Assembly (NCBI GenBank): GCA_036939355.1
Contig: JALLAP010001661.1
Location: 1-10,018 of the forward strand
From: Thalassiosira profunda
Lineage: Eukaryota > Bacillariophyta > Thalassiosirophyceae > Thalassiosirales > Thalassiosiraceae
Reading direction: 5' to 3'
DNA: 10,018 bases
Shown here: one piece after another, positions 1-6,155 of the stretch
Numbering within the stretch: the first letter of the stretch is position 1
Layout: the number at the start of each line of letters is the position of its first letter
Position numbers and translations under genes: made by a program
The notes under the pieces: generated by a model
The model's input: only the letters and a program-made list of their open reading frames with translations
Told to the model about the DNA's origin: nothing
The model's database searches: none

Positions 1-2
1 GT

Positions 3-413
3 CGGCTGATAAAGTGGCAGCACGAGCTCTCAAAGGCGGGGCTTGAGCAGGCCCCAGTGGCGGCGAATCTGACAGAAGAGGTCAACCTTGGCAAAAGCAC
101 AGGGAATGGCGCCCGAGAGGCGAAGGAGGGAGACGACGAGCTGACCTACAAACCCTGCCCAGAAGGCGGTCCAGGAGGCCTGATCTGCTGCTCGCAGTGC
201 ACCGCCTCCTATTCGCGATTCCTGTCCCATACTGCGAAGGAGATGGAGGCGCAGTCCGTGGCGAGGGCCGGGCAAGAAGTCAGCGAGATACTGGAGCTCC
301 TGGAAGATGCGAAACAGCGGCTTCAGAGGGCTTCAGATGTATCACAGTCGAATGAGGAGAGGCGCGGCCTGCTTGGGAAGAATCAAGGTGCAGCAGAGCA
401 GTCTCTGTTCTAA
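3..413 (+). CDS. 3' end of an unrecognised gene (partial)
   Basis: The reading frame is open from the left edge (first full codon at 3) to the TAA at 411-413, giving about 136 C-terminal residues, so the 5' part lies outside the window. There is no in-frame ATG near the edge; the first in-frame GTG at 57 is not a credible eukaryotic start. A cysteine cluster of pattern C-x9-CC-x2-C (KPC...ICCSQC) is followed by a long Glu/Gln/Ala-rich helix (SRFLSHTAKEMEAQ onward to QRLQRAS) that could form a coiled coil, then a polar tail. The cysteines might bind a metal, but one such cluster is weak evidence. I do not recognise the family. The gene converges on the TraB gene, with only 79 bases between the stop codons. 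An intron boundary inside the first 60 bases cannot be excluded. Confidence 0.55.
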   Translation, partial: RLIKWQHELSKAGLEQAPVAANLTEEVNLGKSTGNGAREAKEGDDELTYKPCPEGGPGGLICCSQCTASYSRFLSHTAKEMEAQSVARAGQEVSEILELLEDAKQRLQRASDVSQSNEERRGLLGKNQGAAEQSLF

Positions 414-492
414 CAAGGCTGACAACTGGAGCCTTATACCTATGCATTGATTACATAAAGACTACTGTATGTACACTTTTCATCACTTCTCC

Positions 493-1684
493 TCAATTGA
501 CTTCAACGCCACTCTCAAAAAGAAGTTTCTTGATACCGTTGCAGTGCGCCAACCCGAGCACGGCAACCACCGTCTTCCCCTCCTCCGGCTTGCCGACAAC
601 ACTATCTTGCGCGTACACGGCGCCTGTGGATTTGTCCACACCACTTGCACTGGTCTCAGTTCCAAACAGGTTGCCCCACCAGCCCCCGTCGCCTGCCTCG
701 GACTTTTCATAGTTGCGACATTGTTCAAGGATATTTTCAGCCAGCACTACGTTCCTGTCCGCGAGTAGCTCCTTGAGAAATACCCGGGCAAATATCACAG
801 TCTCGAGTGCAGAGAGGATCAGACTCTCGATAATGTCCGTGGTAGAAACGGTGTCGGTGAAGGCGGCGGATGAATCCTCGACTCCCCCCAGGATGATCAA
901 CAGGGTCAAGGCCCCCGCAAAGACGGGAGACTTCACCATGTAGCTCAGTGGGTATTTCACAAAGCTCACAGGGGCCGCACCCAACAGTTTGGGGTCGAAA
1001 AAGGAATCCAGGCCCAAATATTGGGGGCCAACGGGGACCGCTTCCTCCCGCGCCGATGAGATACTCTCAAACAATCTCCCCCATCTCCAGGGCTGCACGA
1101 GGTCTAGCACCGCCTCCTTCGCTCCACTCTTCAACCCATCGACGGTGATGTTGATGCGCTGGTCCCCCAACACCACCGGGCGCTCGTACTGGATGCCCAA
1201 ATCGTGAGCCGCCTTCATCTCCGACAACAGCGCCTCCTTCACCACCTGATTATTCTCCATCGTCGCGTTCCACCGAATGTCGCAGCTTTCGATGACGATC
1301 GACCCGAGCTTCCCCTCGGCGGCGAGGGAATTGATGCTGTCCTCGGCGAGTTTGATGGACGCTGGATTATAATGCATGCTTCGCGGGATGAGGGGAGGTG
1401 CCGGTTGGTATTAGGATGTTGAGTGCATATCATGTGTCATAGCAAATAAATGAACACACCCCACTGCAGCCGACGCAAAATTGAAGCGCTCACCTTCCTA
1501 TCAATTTGACGGGGACGCCAGTGGTGGGCTCGATGAAGTCGAGGACCTGCGATCGCAGCGCGGAGGGGGGCGGGTGGAGGGGGGTGCCGAGAGGGCGGCG
1601 CGTGGGCCGGGGGGTGGCGGAGAAGGAGTTGCAAAACGACGCCTGGACGGCGAGGCCGAGGACAGCGGTAGATGGGCGCACCAT
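493..1684 (-). CDS. TraB-domain protein, two exons, possibly plastid-targeted
   Basis: Joining exon 1 (1684-1494) to exon 2 (1378-493) gives a protein of about 358 residues and restores a conserved core across the junction. The N-terminal half of the core reads VKLIG-S-MHYNP, then VIESCDIRW (Glu94) and VVLGDQRINIT (about 132-142). The C-terminal hallmark is VLGLAHCNGI, with His342. These are the GxxH, Glu and GxxHxxGI elements of the TraB family (plant and animal TraB-domain proteins, bacterial TraB/PrgY). A hydrophobic stretch near residues 210-232 may be a membrane segment. The ATG at 1684 has A at -3 and G at +4. It opens a hydrophobic segment (TAVLGLAVQASF) followed by a Pro/Arg/Ser-rich stretch, consistent with a signal peptide plus transit peptide, though weaker than in the neighbouring genes. 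Family function is unsettled; membrane and protease-like roles have been proposed, so no reaction is assigned. The gene lies downstream of, and in tandem with, the lipocalin/fibrillin-like gene. Confidence 0.85.
1379..1493 (-). other. Spliceosomal intron of the TraB gene (115 bp)
   Basis: On the minus strand the donor is AG|GTGAGC, with the last exon base at 1494, and the acceptor is GCGAAG|C, with the first exon base at 1378. A good branch-site candidate, CCTAATA, lies about 33 bases before the acceptor and is followed by a C/T-rich tract. Removing the intron keeps the frame (codon AG+C = Ser) and joins the two halves of the first TraB motif. Without splicing, exon 1 stops three bases into the intron. 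It is the only intron I could place in the window. Confidence 0.85.
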
Positions 1685-2078
1685 GATTCGGCTGAACTCG
1701 TGAGAGAAATGCAGGGTTGGTGCTTGTGGTGCACTGCTACGGCGGCGTCATTGGAGTGGGAGGTTCGGCGGAATTTTGATTGAGCGTGAGAGGTGAGAGG
1801 GTGCAGGTGGAGGTGTTATCAAGCTTCGTTGAAGTTGTTGATACGCTCATAATGTTGCGTATTTTCTCCAACATAAGAAAGGTCTTGACGAAGCTTGATT
1901 CGCCTACGCAATCGGCTTGGTGAGAGTTGGTGAGGTTGGGACGAGCCGACATGCCAGCATGCGCAGGCCTTGCATATGCCGAAAAGATTTACAAAGTGAC
2001 GAGGCACCCGTTGGCAACAGAGTTGGCACCGGAAGAGTAGGGTGCTCTAATCATACATGGTATGCATCATCGGTGGTA
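1685..2078. promoter_or_regulatory. Intergenic: TraB promoter/5' UTR and 3' end of the upstream gene
   Basis: These 394 bases separate two tandem minus-strand genes. They should hold the 3' UTR of the lipocalin/fibrillin-like gene on the right and the promoter of the TraB gene on the left. No convincing TATA box, telomere-like motif or coding region was seen; the short open frames here have no recognisable protein character. The one structured element is the inverted repeat at 1818-1899. Confidence 0.5.
1818..1899. repeat. Perfect 12-bp inverted repeat with nested smaller stems
   Basis: The arm ATCAAGCTTCGT at 1818-1829 is matched by its exact reverse complement ACGAAGCTTGAT at 1888-1899, with 58 bases between. 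Inside lies a second perfect stem, ATACGC (1841-1846) with GCGTAT (1857-1862). An alternative stem, ATGTTG (1852-1857) with CAACAT (1869-1874), competes with it. It could be a hairpin in the 5' region of the TraB transcript, a protein-binding palindrome or the remnant of a small foldback element. No target-site duplication was recognised. Confidence 0.7.
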
Positions 2079-2843
2079 TCATGATTCTGGTGTCCCGTAA
2101 GCGGCAGGTCGTATGTCTTTCTCCAGCTTCGTCCAAATTGCAATGCCTCCGGTTCCGCCGCGCGCAATCAATGATTTGTCGCTGGCGCCAATGATTGTGA
2201 ATGTCGGCATCCGCGATTGTGCAGACTTGTAGTCCTCCGGAGTTTTTCCTAGCCCCATGCCATCTTTCATGAACCCCGGCACAAACGATGTCACCTCATT
2301 CGAGAAGAGGTACATCTCTTCGATTCCAATGCCCATTTGCCTCCGTTTTGCATTGACGTAATGTGGGCCCAATAGAGATAGAATTATACTTCCCTCATTA
2401 AGACCAACGCCGTTTCCAAAGCATTTGTCGTCAATCATGGCGTAGGCGAAAATTGGCACCGGCTTGAAGTTTGTATACCTCCCGCCACCTGTTGCAAGTT
2501 GCAGCTTCCACGAGCCGTGCGCCCGGTCCCACAATTCGTCCTTCGCAGCCAAATCAGGATATAATTTCAGTGCATTCCGGTCAATGTACCGCACTGCGTC
2601 GTACAAGTCATCCGATGGCTGCCCCGAAGCAGCGCATTCGTCGATGATATCGAAGTTCTTTGAATAGGTTTCGTCCTGCTCCAGGAGGGAGGTCGTTTGT
2701 TGGGGTGTAGAAACAGAGGATACCCGCAGCGCCTGCAATGCCGCCGGCCTGCTGGCGGCGATCGGCGAGAAGGCTTCACATGAATACGAGGCTCCCAACA
2801 CGGACAAGATGGCGAACGCGGCCACGTTCCTCCTGGTGATCAT
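2079..2843 (-). CDS. Plastid-targeted lipocalin/fibrillin-like protein
   Basis: The protein has 254 residues. The frame stays open upstream to 3089, but the ATG at 2843 is the best start: it has A at -3 and opens a canonical signal peptide (NVAAFAILSVLGASYSCEA) with a cleavage point before Phe25 (CEA/FSP), as in plastid presequences of secondary red-plastid algae. The mature part has a helical region with DAVRYIDRNALKLYPDL, then WDRAHGSWKLQLATGGG at about 105-121, which resembles the opening Gly-x-Trp strand of PAP/fibrillin and lipocalin-like beta barrels. Alternating beta-like segments follow, and the end is a Gly-rich GGTGGIAIW near 229-237. I believe similar proteins occur in diatoms and relatives, but this is from memory. 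A thylakoid or plastoglobule lipid-binding role would fit; the specific function is unknown. It is transcribed divergently from the 210-residue plastid protein. Confidence 0.75.
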   Translation of the reverse strand: MITRRNVAAFAILSVLGASYSCEAFSPIAASRPAALQALRVSSVSTPQQTTSLLEQDETYSKNFDIIDECAASGQPSDDLYDAVRYIDRNALKLYPDLAAKDELWDRAHGSWKLQLATGGGRYTNFKPVPIFAYAMIDDKCFGNGVGLNEGSIILSLLGPHYVNAKRRQMGIGIEEMYLFSNEVTSFVPGFMKDGMGLGKTPEDYKSAQSRMPTFTIIGASDKSLIARGGTGGIAIWTKLEKDIRPAAYGTPES

Positions 2844-3139
2844 CGTCGCTGGGATCGATGGGTCGGGTTCAACGGGGTCGGTGGTGCAATGCCTGGGGTG
2901 CGGAGGAGCGCTCGCGGCCGGCGGCGGGCGGAAGCTCCCAAAAATTGGCGATTTTTTACATACGTGAACCTTCGCCAATACCACGCCACGTCGACGCCAA
3001 CGCGCCGCCCAATGCCGGCTGCCTCCGAAACCACGCAACCATGCACCTTGTTCTTTGGAGAAGAGGCCGCCTCTCAGCGGCAGGCTCATAATTTTCCCTT
3101 TGCCCTCGCCGCATCGCCTTTAGCTTTAGCTTCGTCAAC
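2844..3139. promoter_or_regulatory. Divergent promoter between two plastid-protein genes
   Basis: Only 296 bases separate the ATG of the lipocalin/fibrillin-like gene (-) from the ATG of the 210-residue protein (+), so both promoters must lie here. No TATA box is evident. The main element is the inverted repeat at 2944-2979, which presents a CCAAT box towards each gene. The minus-strand frame remains open across most of this region without any recognisable protein character, and I treat that as chance. Confidence 0.6.
2944..2979. promoter_or_regulatory. Inverted repeat with paired CCAAT boxes around an ACGTG core
   Basis: ATTGGCGA (2944-2951) is the exact reverse complement of TCGCCAAT (2972-2979). 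The 20-base spacer contains TACGTG, an ACGTG core of the kind bound by bZIP or bHLH factors. Each arm contains a CCAAT box (NF-Y type) fused to a GGCGA/TCGCC sequence loosely similar to E2F sites. The element lies about 100 bases from one start codon and 160 from the other, a sensible place for a shared bidirectional control site. Function is inferred. Confidence 0.5.
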
Positions 3140-3772
3140 ATGAGGACCGTTTCCCTGACCGTCGCCGCGACCACCCTGGCCGCCGCTGCCGCCTTCCAGC
3201 AGCCGATCTCGGCCCCTCAAACCGCCCGGGGAAGCACAACCCTCTACGAATACATCCCCTCGGGCTTCACGAAGGACTCTTGGAAGGCGTTCAAAGCGAA
3301 GGAGCAAAAGAAGAAGGATGATCTTGCCAAAAAGAATCTGGGCCGCATGGGCCCCAAAGGATTCCAATCTCGCTCCTTCCAGAGTTTCCAGGAGGCGTTG
3401 GAGCGCGGCGAGGCGACGCACATGCTGCCCGTGGAGAATGCCAAGAAGCGCCTTGCCAGTGGAGAATTGAAGCCGGAGGACATCCCCTACATGCAGCGCG
3501 GCGGAAACTGGGACAACAGCGACCTCAAGGGAGCGAAGAAGGTCCGTTGGTTGAGCTCGGACAAGGAATACGCGAATGGCGGCTTCAAGCGGTCCCAGTC
3601 CGTGTCGATCTTCGGTGAGGGAGCAGGCCTCGACTGGACCGGCAAGCGCGAGAAGTCTGGGCCTGTGCAGGGCGTCAAGCTTGGCAAGAACTACAAAGCC
3701 CCTACTGTGGCCCAGCTGAAGGGCAATGCCACCGAGGAGAAGCCCAAGAAGAAGATGTTCGGGCTCTTCTAA
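3140..3772 (+). CDS. Plastid-targeted protein of unknown function (210 aa)
   Basis: The protein starts at the ATG at 3140. Residues 1-18 form an Ala-rich signal peptide (LTVAATTLAAAAA) cut before Phe19 (AAA/FQQP), followed by a Ser/Thr/Arg-rich transit-like stretch. The mature protein has no membrane segment and is very basic: a Lys-rich helix at about 48-66 (FKAKEQKKKDD), GRMGPKGFQSRSFQSFQEAL at about 68-87, ELKPEDIPYMQRGGNWDNSD near 109-128, KVRWLSSDKEYANGGFK at about 134-150, a GEGAGLDWTGKR stretch and a basic tail ending KKKMFGLF. I know of no named domain that fits, although I associate similar sequences with stramenopile plastid proteins. The low-complexity-free, tryptophan- and glycine-dotted core suggests a conserved binding role, perhaps as a complex subunit or RNA-associated protein. 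That role is speculation. It shares a divergent promoter with the lipocalin/fibrillin-like gene, hinting at co-expression. Confidence 0.85.
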   Translation: MRTVSLTVAATTLAAAAAFQQPISAPQTARGSTTLYEYIPSGFTKDSWKAFKAKEQKKKDDLAKKNLGRMGPKGFQSRSFQSFQEALERGEATHMLPVENAKKRLASGELKPEDIPYMQRGGNWDNSDLKGAKKVRWLSSDKEYANGGFKRSQSVSIFGEGAGLDWTGKREKSGPVQGVKLGKNYKAPTVAQLKGNATEEKPKKKMFGLF

Positions 3773-3915
3773 GTCCTCCATCGAATGGATCTTAGAGGAC
3801 AAATCTTATGTCCGCATCATTTAAATAGTGTAACACAGTCATTTTGCAACACCAGTGTATCTTCTGATTGGTCACAATAGTGCGGCGGCTCCAACCAACA
3901 CTATTTGCGATGCAG
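3773..3915. other. Short convergent spacer with two inverted repeats
   Basis: These 143 bases lie between the stop codons of two converging genes and should contain both 3' ends. Right after the plus-strand stop, GTCCTCCAT (3773-3781) can pair with ATGGA (3785-3789) and GGAC (3797-3800) across a bulge. Further on, AAATAGTG (3823-3830) and CACTATTT (3899-3906) are exact reverse complements. Either could assist 3'-end formation, but no consensus polyadenylation signal was identified. Confidence 0.4.
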
Positions 3916-4893
3916 TTACTCTGTGACTTCCATCGGACTCGGTATCCTTCCGGCTTCTTTCCCCAGCTTCACCGCCTCCCTTATCATCTCCATCGAGACG
4001 TAGATGAATTTTCCATTGACGCATACGCCAACCACTCCGAGCCGCTTGTTGATACTTTCCAGCTCGGCTAGAGCGTCTGATATGGATATCCCAAACTCCT
4101 CCGCGAGCGCCGCAATTGAGACAGATCCGTTTTGCTTGAGACTGTCGATGAATGCCCGGATGGTCCTCCTCGGAATGCGTTGTATCATGGATAGAGTGTC
4201 ATCGTACGATTGCGACCGTTGTTTGATGCTTCTGCAAATCGTCCCCCAGAAGAGCTGTTCCGACAGTGCATCATCGCCGTCACTCTCTCTTTGCGGAAAC
4301 AGTTCTTCCACAGACAACTCCCGGCGTTTATTGGCGGGCTCCTCCGCTTTCTTTTCTTTGCTGCTGCCCTCCGATTTGAGCGTCGATTGCGTCCTTTCTC
4401 TCCGCAGCCTCGCTTCGTTTGCATAGGCCTTTCGTTCCTCCTTCTCCATTGCTTTGGCGGCCCTCTGGCGCTCTTTTCGGCTGAGGGTTGGTTCTACATT
4501 TGCAATCTCCCTCGCATCGCCCTCCTCCCCCATCACTTCTTGCTCGCCTTCAACCCCTTCAGCCTGTTGCTGCTGCCCCGGCACGACCGCGCGCCTCGCA
4601 TTCTTCATCCGACGCTTTGCCCGAAGCCGACGCTGCGCTCGATTGAGGGTCGCGACGTCACATTGGTCGAGCATCTCCCCATAAGCGTCCCTCCCGCGAT
4701 CGGCGTCGACTTGCGCATCATCGCCTCCCTGCGATAAACGGCGCAATACCAGGAAATAGAGCGCTATGCCCAGAGCACCAAACCCAAAAGTCGATACGAC
4801 GAGGAGGGCACTGTTGGAGACGGCGACGCCAGTTATGTGGTGCGCATAACCTGGCTCTTCATCCTGATCGGCGCGGTACGAGAAGGACGACAT
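3916..4893 (-). CDS. DDRGK1/UFBP1-like ER protein of the UFMylation pathway
   Basis: The 325-residue protein has the DDRGK1 (UFBP1) architecture. A short polar N-terminus precedes one membrane segment at about 26-50 (SALLVVSTFGFGALGIALYF). A long charged Arg/Lys/Glu-rich coiled coil follows (about 85-200, including SRKERQRAAKAMEKEERKAY and SVEELFP). A C-terminal winged-helix-like domain lies at about 243-312: IRAFIDSLKQNGSVSIAALA, then FGISISDALAELESI, then NGKFIYVS. In known DDRGK1 proteins the last element reads DDRGKFIYIT; here the name-giving residues are replaced by CVNGK. The protein is expected to anchor the UFL1 ligase at the ER for attachment of UFM1. The C-terminus ends soon after the GR turn, a little shorter than in animals. 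The ATG at 4893 has G at -3, and the pyrimidine-rich tract just upstream of it is probably 5' UTR or core promoter. It diverges from cytochrome b561. Confidence 0.85.
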   Translation of the reverse strand: MSSFSYRADQDEEPGYAHHITGVAVSNSALLVVSTFGFGALGIALYFLVLRRLSQGGDDAQVDADRGRDAYGEMLDQCDVATLNRAQRRLRAKRRMKNARRAVVPGQQQQAEGVEGEQEVMGEEGDAREIANVEPTLSRKERQRAAKAMEKEERKAYANEARLRRERTQSTLKSEGSSKEKKAEEPANKRRELSVEELFPQRESDGDDALSEQLFWGTICRSIKQRSQSYDDTLSMIQRIPRRTIRAFIDSLKQNGSVSIAALAEEFGISISDALAELESINKRLGVVGVCVNGKFIYVSMEMIREAVKLGKEAGRIPSPMEVTE

Positions 4894-5080
4894 CTCGCTC
4901 CTCCTCCTTCTCCTCCTCCTCGTTCAGCCCAAATCCAACCGCGGGGGTGAGGTGTGGGCGTCGGTTGATGGGAGAGTGCGGGTGGGGGCGGGCAGGAGGC
5001 AGGAGGAGCTCAGAGCTCAGAGGTCAGAGGTAAGAGGTGGGGTGGGAAGGAGAGGTCTAAGATAGCGCCTCAAGTATCGG

Positions 5081-5099
5081 TAACCCTAACACTAACCCT
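5081..5099 (-). promoter_or_regulatory. Telomere-like (telo-box) motif facing the DDRGK1-like gene
   Basis: TAACCCTAACACTAACCCT on the plus strand reads as AGGG/TTAGGG-type sequence on the minus strand, which is the sense strand of the DDRGK1-like gene about 190 bases downstream. AACCCTAA-type elements (telo-boxes) are known promoter elements in plants. The role here is inferred from sequence and position only. Confidence 0.5.
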
Positions 5100-5114
5100 G
5101 GGGCCCAAACCAAA

Positions 5115-5120
5115 TATAAA
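5115..5120 (+). promoter_or_regulatory. Candidate TATA box for cytochrome b561
   Basis: TATAAA lies 148 bases upstream of the b561 ATG, in an A-rich context (CCAAATATAAACC). If it is used, transcription would start at about 5145-5150, inside the G-rich telomere-like block. It is the only good TATA match in this promoter, but one hexamer in an A-rich stretch can arise by chance. Confidence 0.35.
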
Positions 5121-5136
5121 CCAGAATCAACCTTTA

Positions 5137-5172
5137 GGGTTGTGGGTTGTAGGGATAGGGTTAGGGTCCGGG
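5137..5172 (+). promoter_or_regulatory. G-rich telomere-like block, G-quadruplex candidate
   Basis: Six GGG runs occur at 5137, 5144, 5152, 5158, 5164 and 5170, separated by loops of 4, 5, 3, 3 and 3 bases. This more than satisfies the G3+N1-7 pattern for an intramolecular quadruplex. The block includes AGGGATAGGGTTAGGG, a TTAGGG telomere-like stretch. The G-rich strand is the sense strand of cytochrome b561, and the block lies 96-131 bases before its ATG, so it may be in the promoter or the 5' UTR. Confidence 0.6.
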
Positions 5173-5267
5173 TTGTTCAAGGCCTGTGCATAGGGTTGGT
5201 ACGAAACCGACACATCAAACAACTAAAACTAAAACAACCAGTTCTCATCTTGCGCCGCAAACCCATC

Positions 5268-6155
5268 ATGGCGGACGACGAGAGCAAGACCCTGAAGGCG
5301 GACTACGGCACCGAAGATGAGGAGGGCTTCACGTTGCCCCCCACCGATGCGGTCGAAGGCAACGATGCACTGCCGCTGCTGCAGCGGGCTCAGTCCGTGT
5401 CCATCATCGCGTCCCTCCTCCTCTCGCCACTTGCAATCGTTCTCGTGAGCTTGTGGGCGAGCAGTCTAGGAGGGGTATCCTGGTCGGACGGGGAGGCTAA
5501 GCGGGTCTTCAACTGGCATCCAGTGTTAATGGTCTCGGCCTACGCTGTCATGAACGTGGGAGCGTTGATCTTCCGGCTGTCGGGCACATCCGCCTATCAA
5601 AATTCCATGCGGGATCGAGCTGCAACTGCGTCTTCGATTGCCGCGTCGTCCATTTCCAATAAGCGAGGGAGTGCAAAGCTTACTCATGCATCGAGCTGGT
5701 CGCTGAGCTTCGTGCTTGGAATCGTTGCCATCGTGGCTGTGTTCAAGTCACACAACGATCCCATTAGTGGTTACATTGCAAATCTTTACAGCCTGCATAG
5801 TTGGGCTGGTATCTTGGTGATCAGTCTGTACACGCTGCAATTTCTTTTCGGAATAATAGCCTTCGGTGGGTTGCTCTCTGGGAGGAGTCGGATTAGCAAT
5901 CCACTATTGATGGAGGTGCACAAATTCACGGGGACTTACATTCATATCCTGGTCACTGCCACTATTTTGCTCGGAATTCAGGAGAAGGAGGGCTTTGTGT
6001 CTTGTTCGTATGCTGTTGACTCGGCGGATACCGTGCCTCTGGTCAACTATGGGAAGATTCCCTATCCTTGCAAAATTAGCCACGGATTGGGGCTGGTGGT
6101 GTTGGCAATGGGGGTGTGCACAAGTTTCGGCTTGGCACGCTTCCCAGTCTTGTGA
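5268..6155 (+). CDS. Cytochrome b561 (ascorbate-dependent transmembrane reductase type)
   Basis: The open frame extends upstream to 5142, but that part only translates telomere-like repeats. The ATG at 5268 has A at -3 and G at +4 and starts a 295-residue protein. After an acidic N-terminal tail come six predicted membrane segments (about 42-66, 82-103, 142-160, 172-200, 222-238 and 271-290). Four histidines match the haem ligands of the family: His84 in FNWHPVLM, His140 in LTHASSW, His177 in YSLHSWAGI and His218 in EVHKFTG. Family members carry electrons across a membrane, typically from ascorbate to monodehydroascorbate or ferric iron, using two b haems. The spacing His140-177-218 is normal. 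The loop between His84 and His140 is about 20 residues longer than in well-known animal members and is Ser/Ala-rich. Which membrane it occupies is unclear; there is no obvious plastid presequence. Confidence 0.92.
   Translation: MADDESKTLKADYGTEDEEGFTLPPTDAVEGNDALPLLQRAQSVSIIASLLLSPLAIVLVSLWASSLGGVSWSDGEAKRVFNWHPVLMVSAYAVMNVGALIFRLSGTSAYQNSMRDRAATASSIAASSISNKRGSAKLTHASSWSLSFVLGIVAIVAVFKSHNDPISGYIANLYSLHSWAGILVISLYTLQFLFGIIAFGGLLSGRSRISNPLLMEVHKFTGTYIHILVTATILLGIQEKEGFVSCSYAVDSADTVPLVNYGKIPYPCKISHGLGLVVLAMGVCTSFGLARFPVL

Larger units (their letters stand above)
4894..5267. promoter_or_regulatory. Divergent promoter of the DDRGK1-like and cytochrome b561 genes
   Basis: This 374-base region separates two oppositely transcribed start codons. 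The left half (4894-5055) is strongly purine-rich on the plus strand, so it is C/T-rich in the DDRGK1 transcript direction; it includes short degenerate repeats such as GGCAGGAGGCAGGAGG and GCTCAGAGCTCAGAGG. The middle holds telomere-like blocks in opposite orientations (5081-5099 and 5137-5172) around TATAAA at 5115-5120. The last 90 bases before the b561 ATG are A/C-rich, contain no upstream ATG and look like a 5' UTR. Confidence 0.65.

Noticed and set aside
2844..3089. 82-residue N-terminal extension of the lipocalin/fibrillin-like protein
   Set aside because: It is Arg/Pro-rich, lies in the divergent promoter and would bury the signal peptide that begins at the ATG at 2843.
3086..3802. 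238-residue open frame on the minus strand opposite the 210-residue plastid protein
   Set aside because: It is fully antisense to a gene with a clear plastid presequence and conserved-looking core. Its Leu/Gly/Arg-rich composition is the usual antisense shadow of a GC-biased gene.
4210..4737. 175-residue plus-strand open frame opposite the DDRGK1-like gene
   Set aside because: Its composition (Phe/Leu/Arg-rich, no domain) reflects the complement of the Glu/Arg-rich coiled coil.
5081..5172. True chromosome end or assembled telomere
   Set aside because: Only a few degenerate hexamers occur, in both orientations, with intact genes on each side; a promoter element or old interstitial repeat fits better.
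5142..5267. N-terminal extension of cytochrome b561 starting at a GTG
   Set aside because: The extension translates telomere-like repeats (RVRVRVV) and begins at a non-ATG codon. The ATG at 5268 has a good context and starts directly before a family-like N-terminus.
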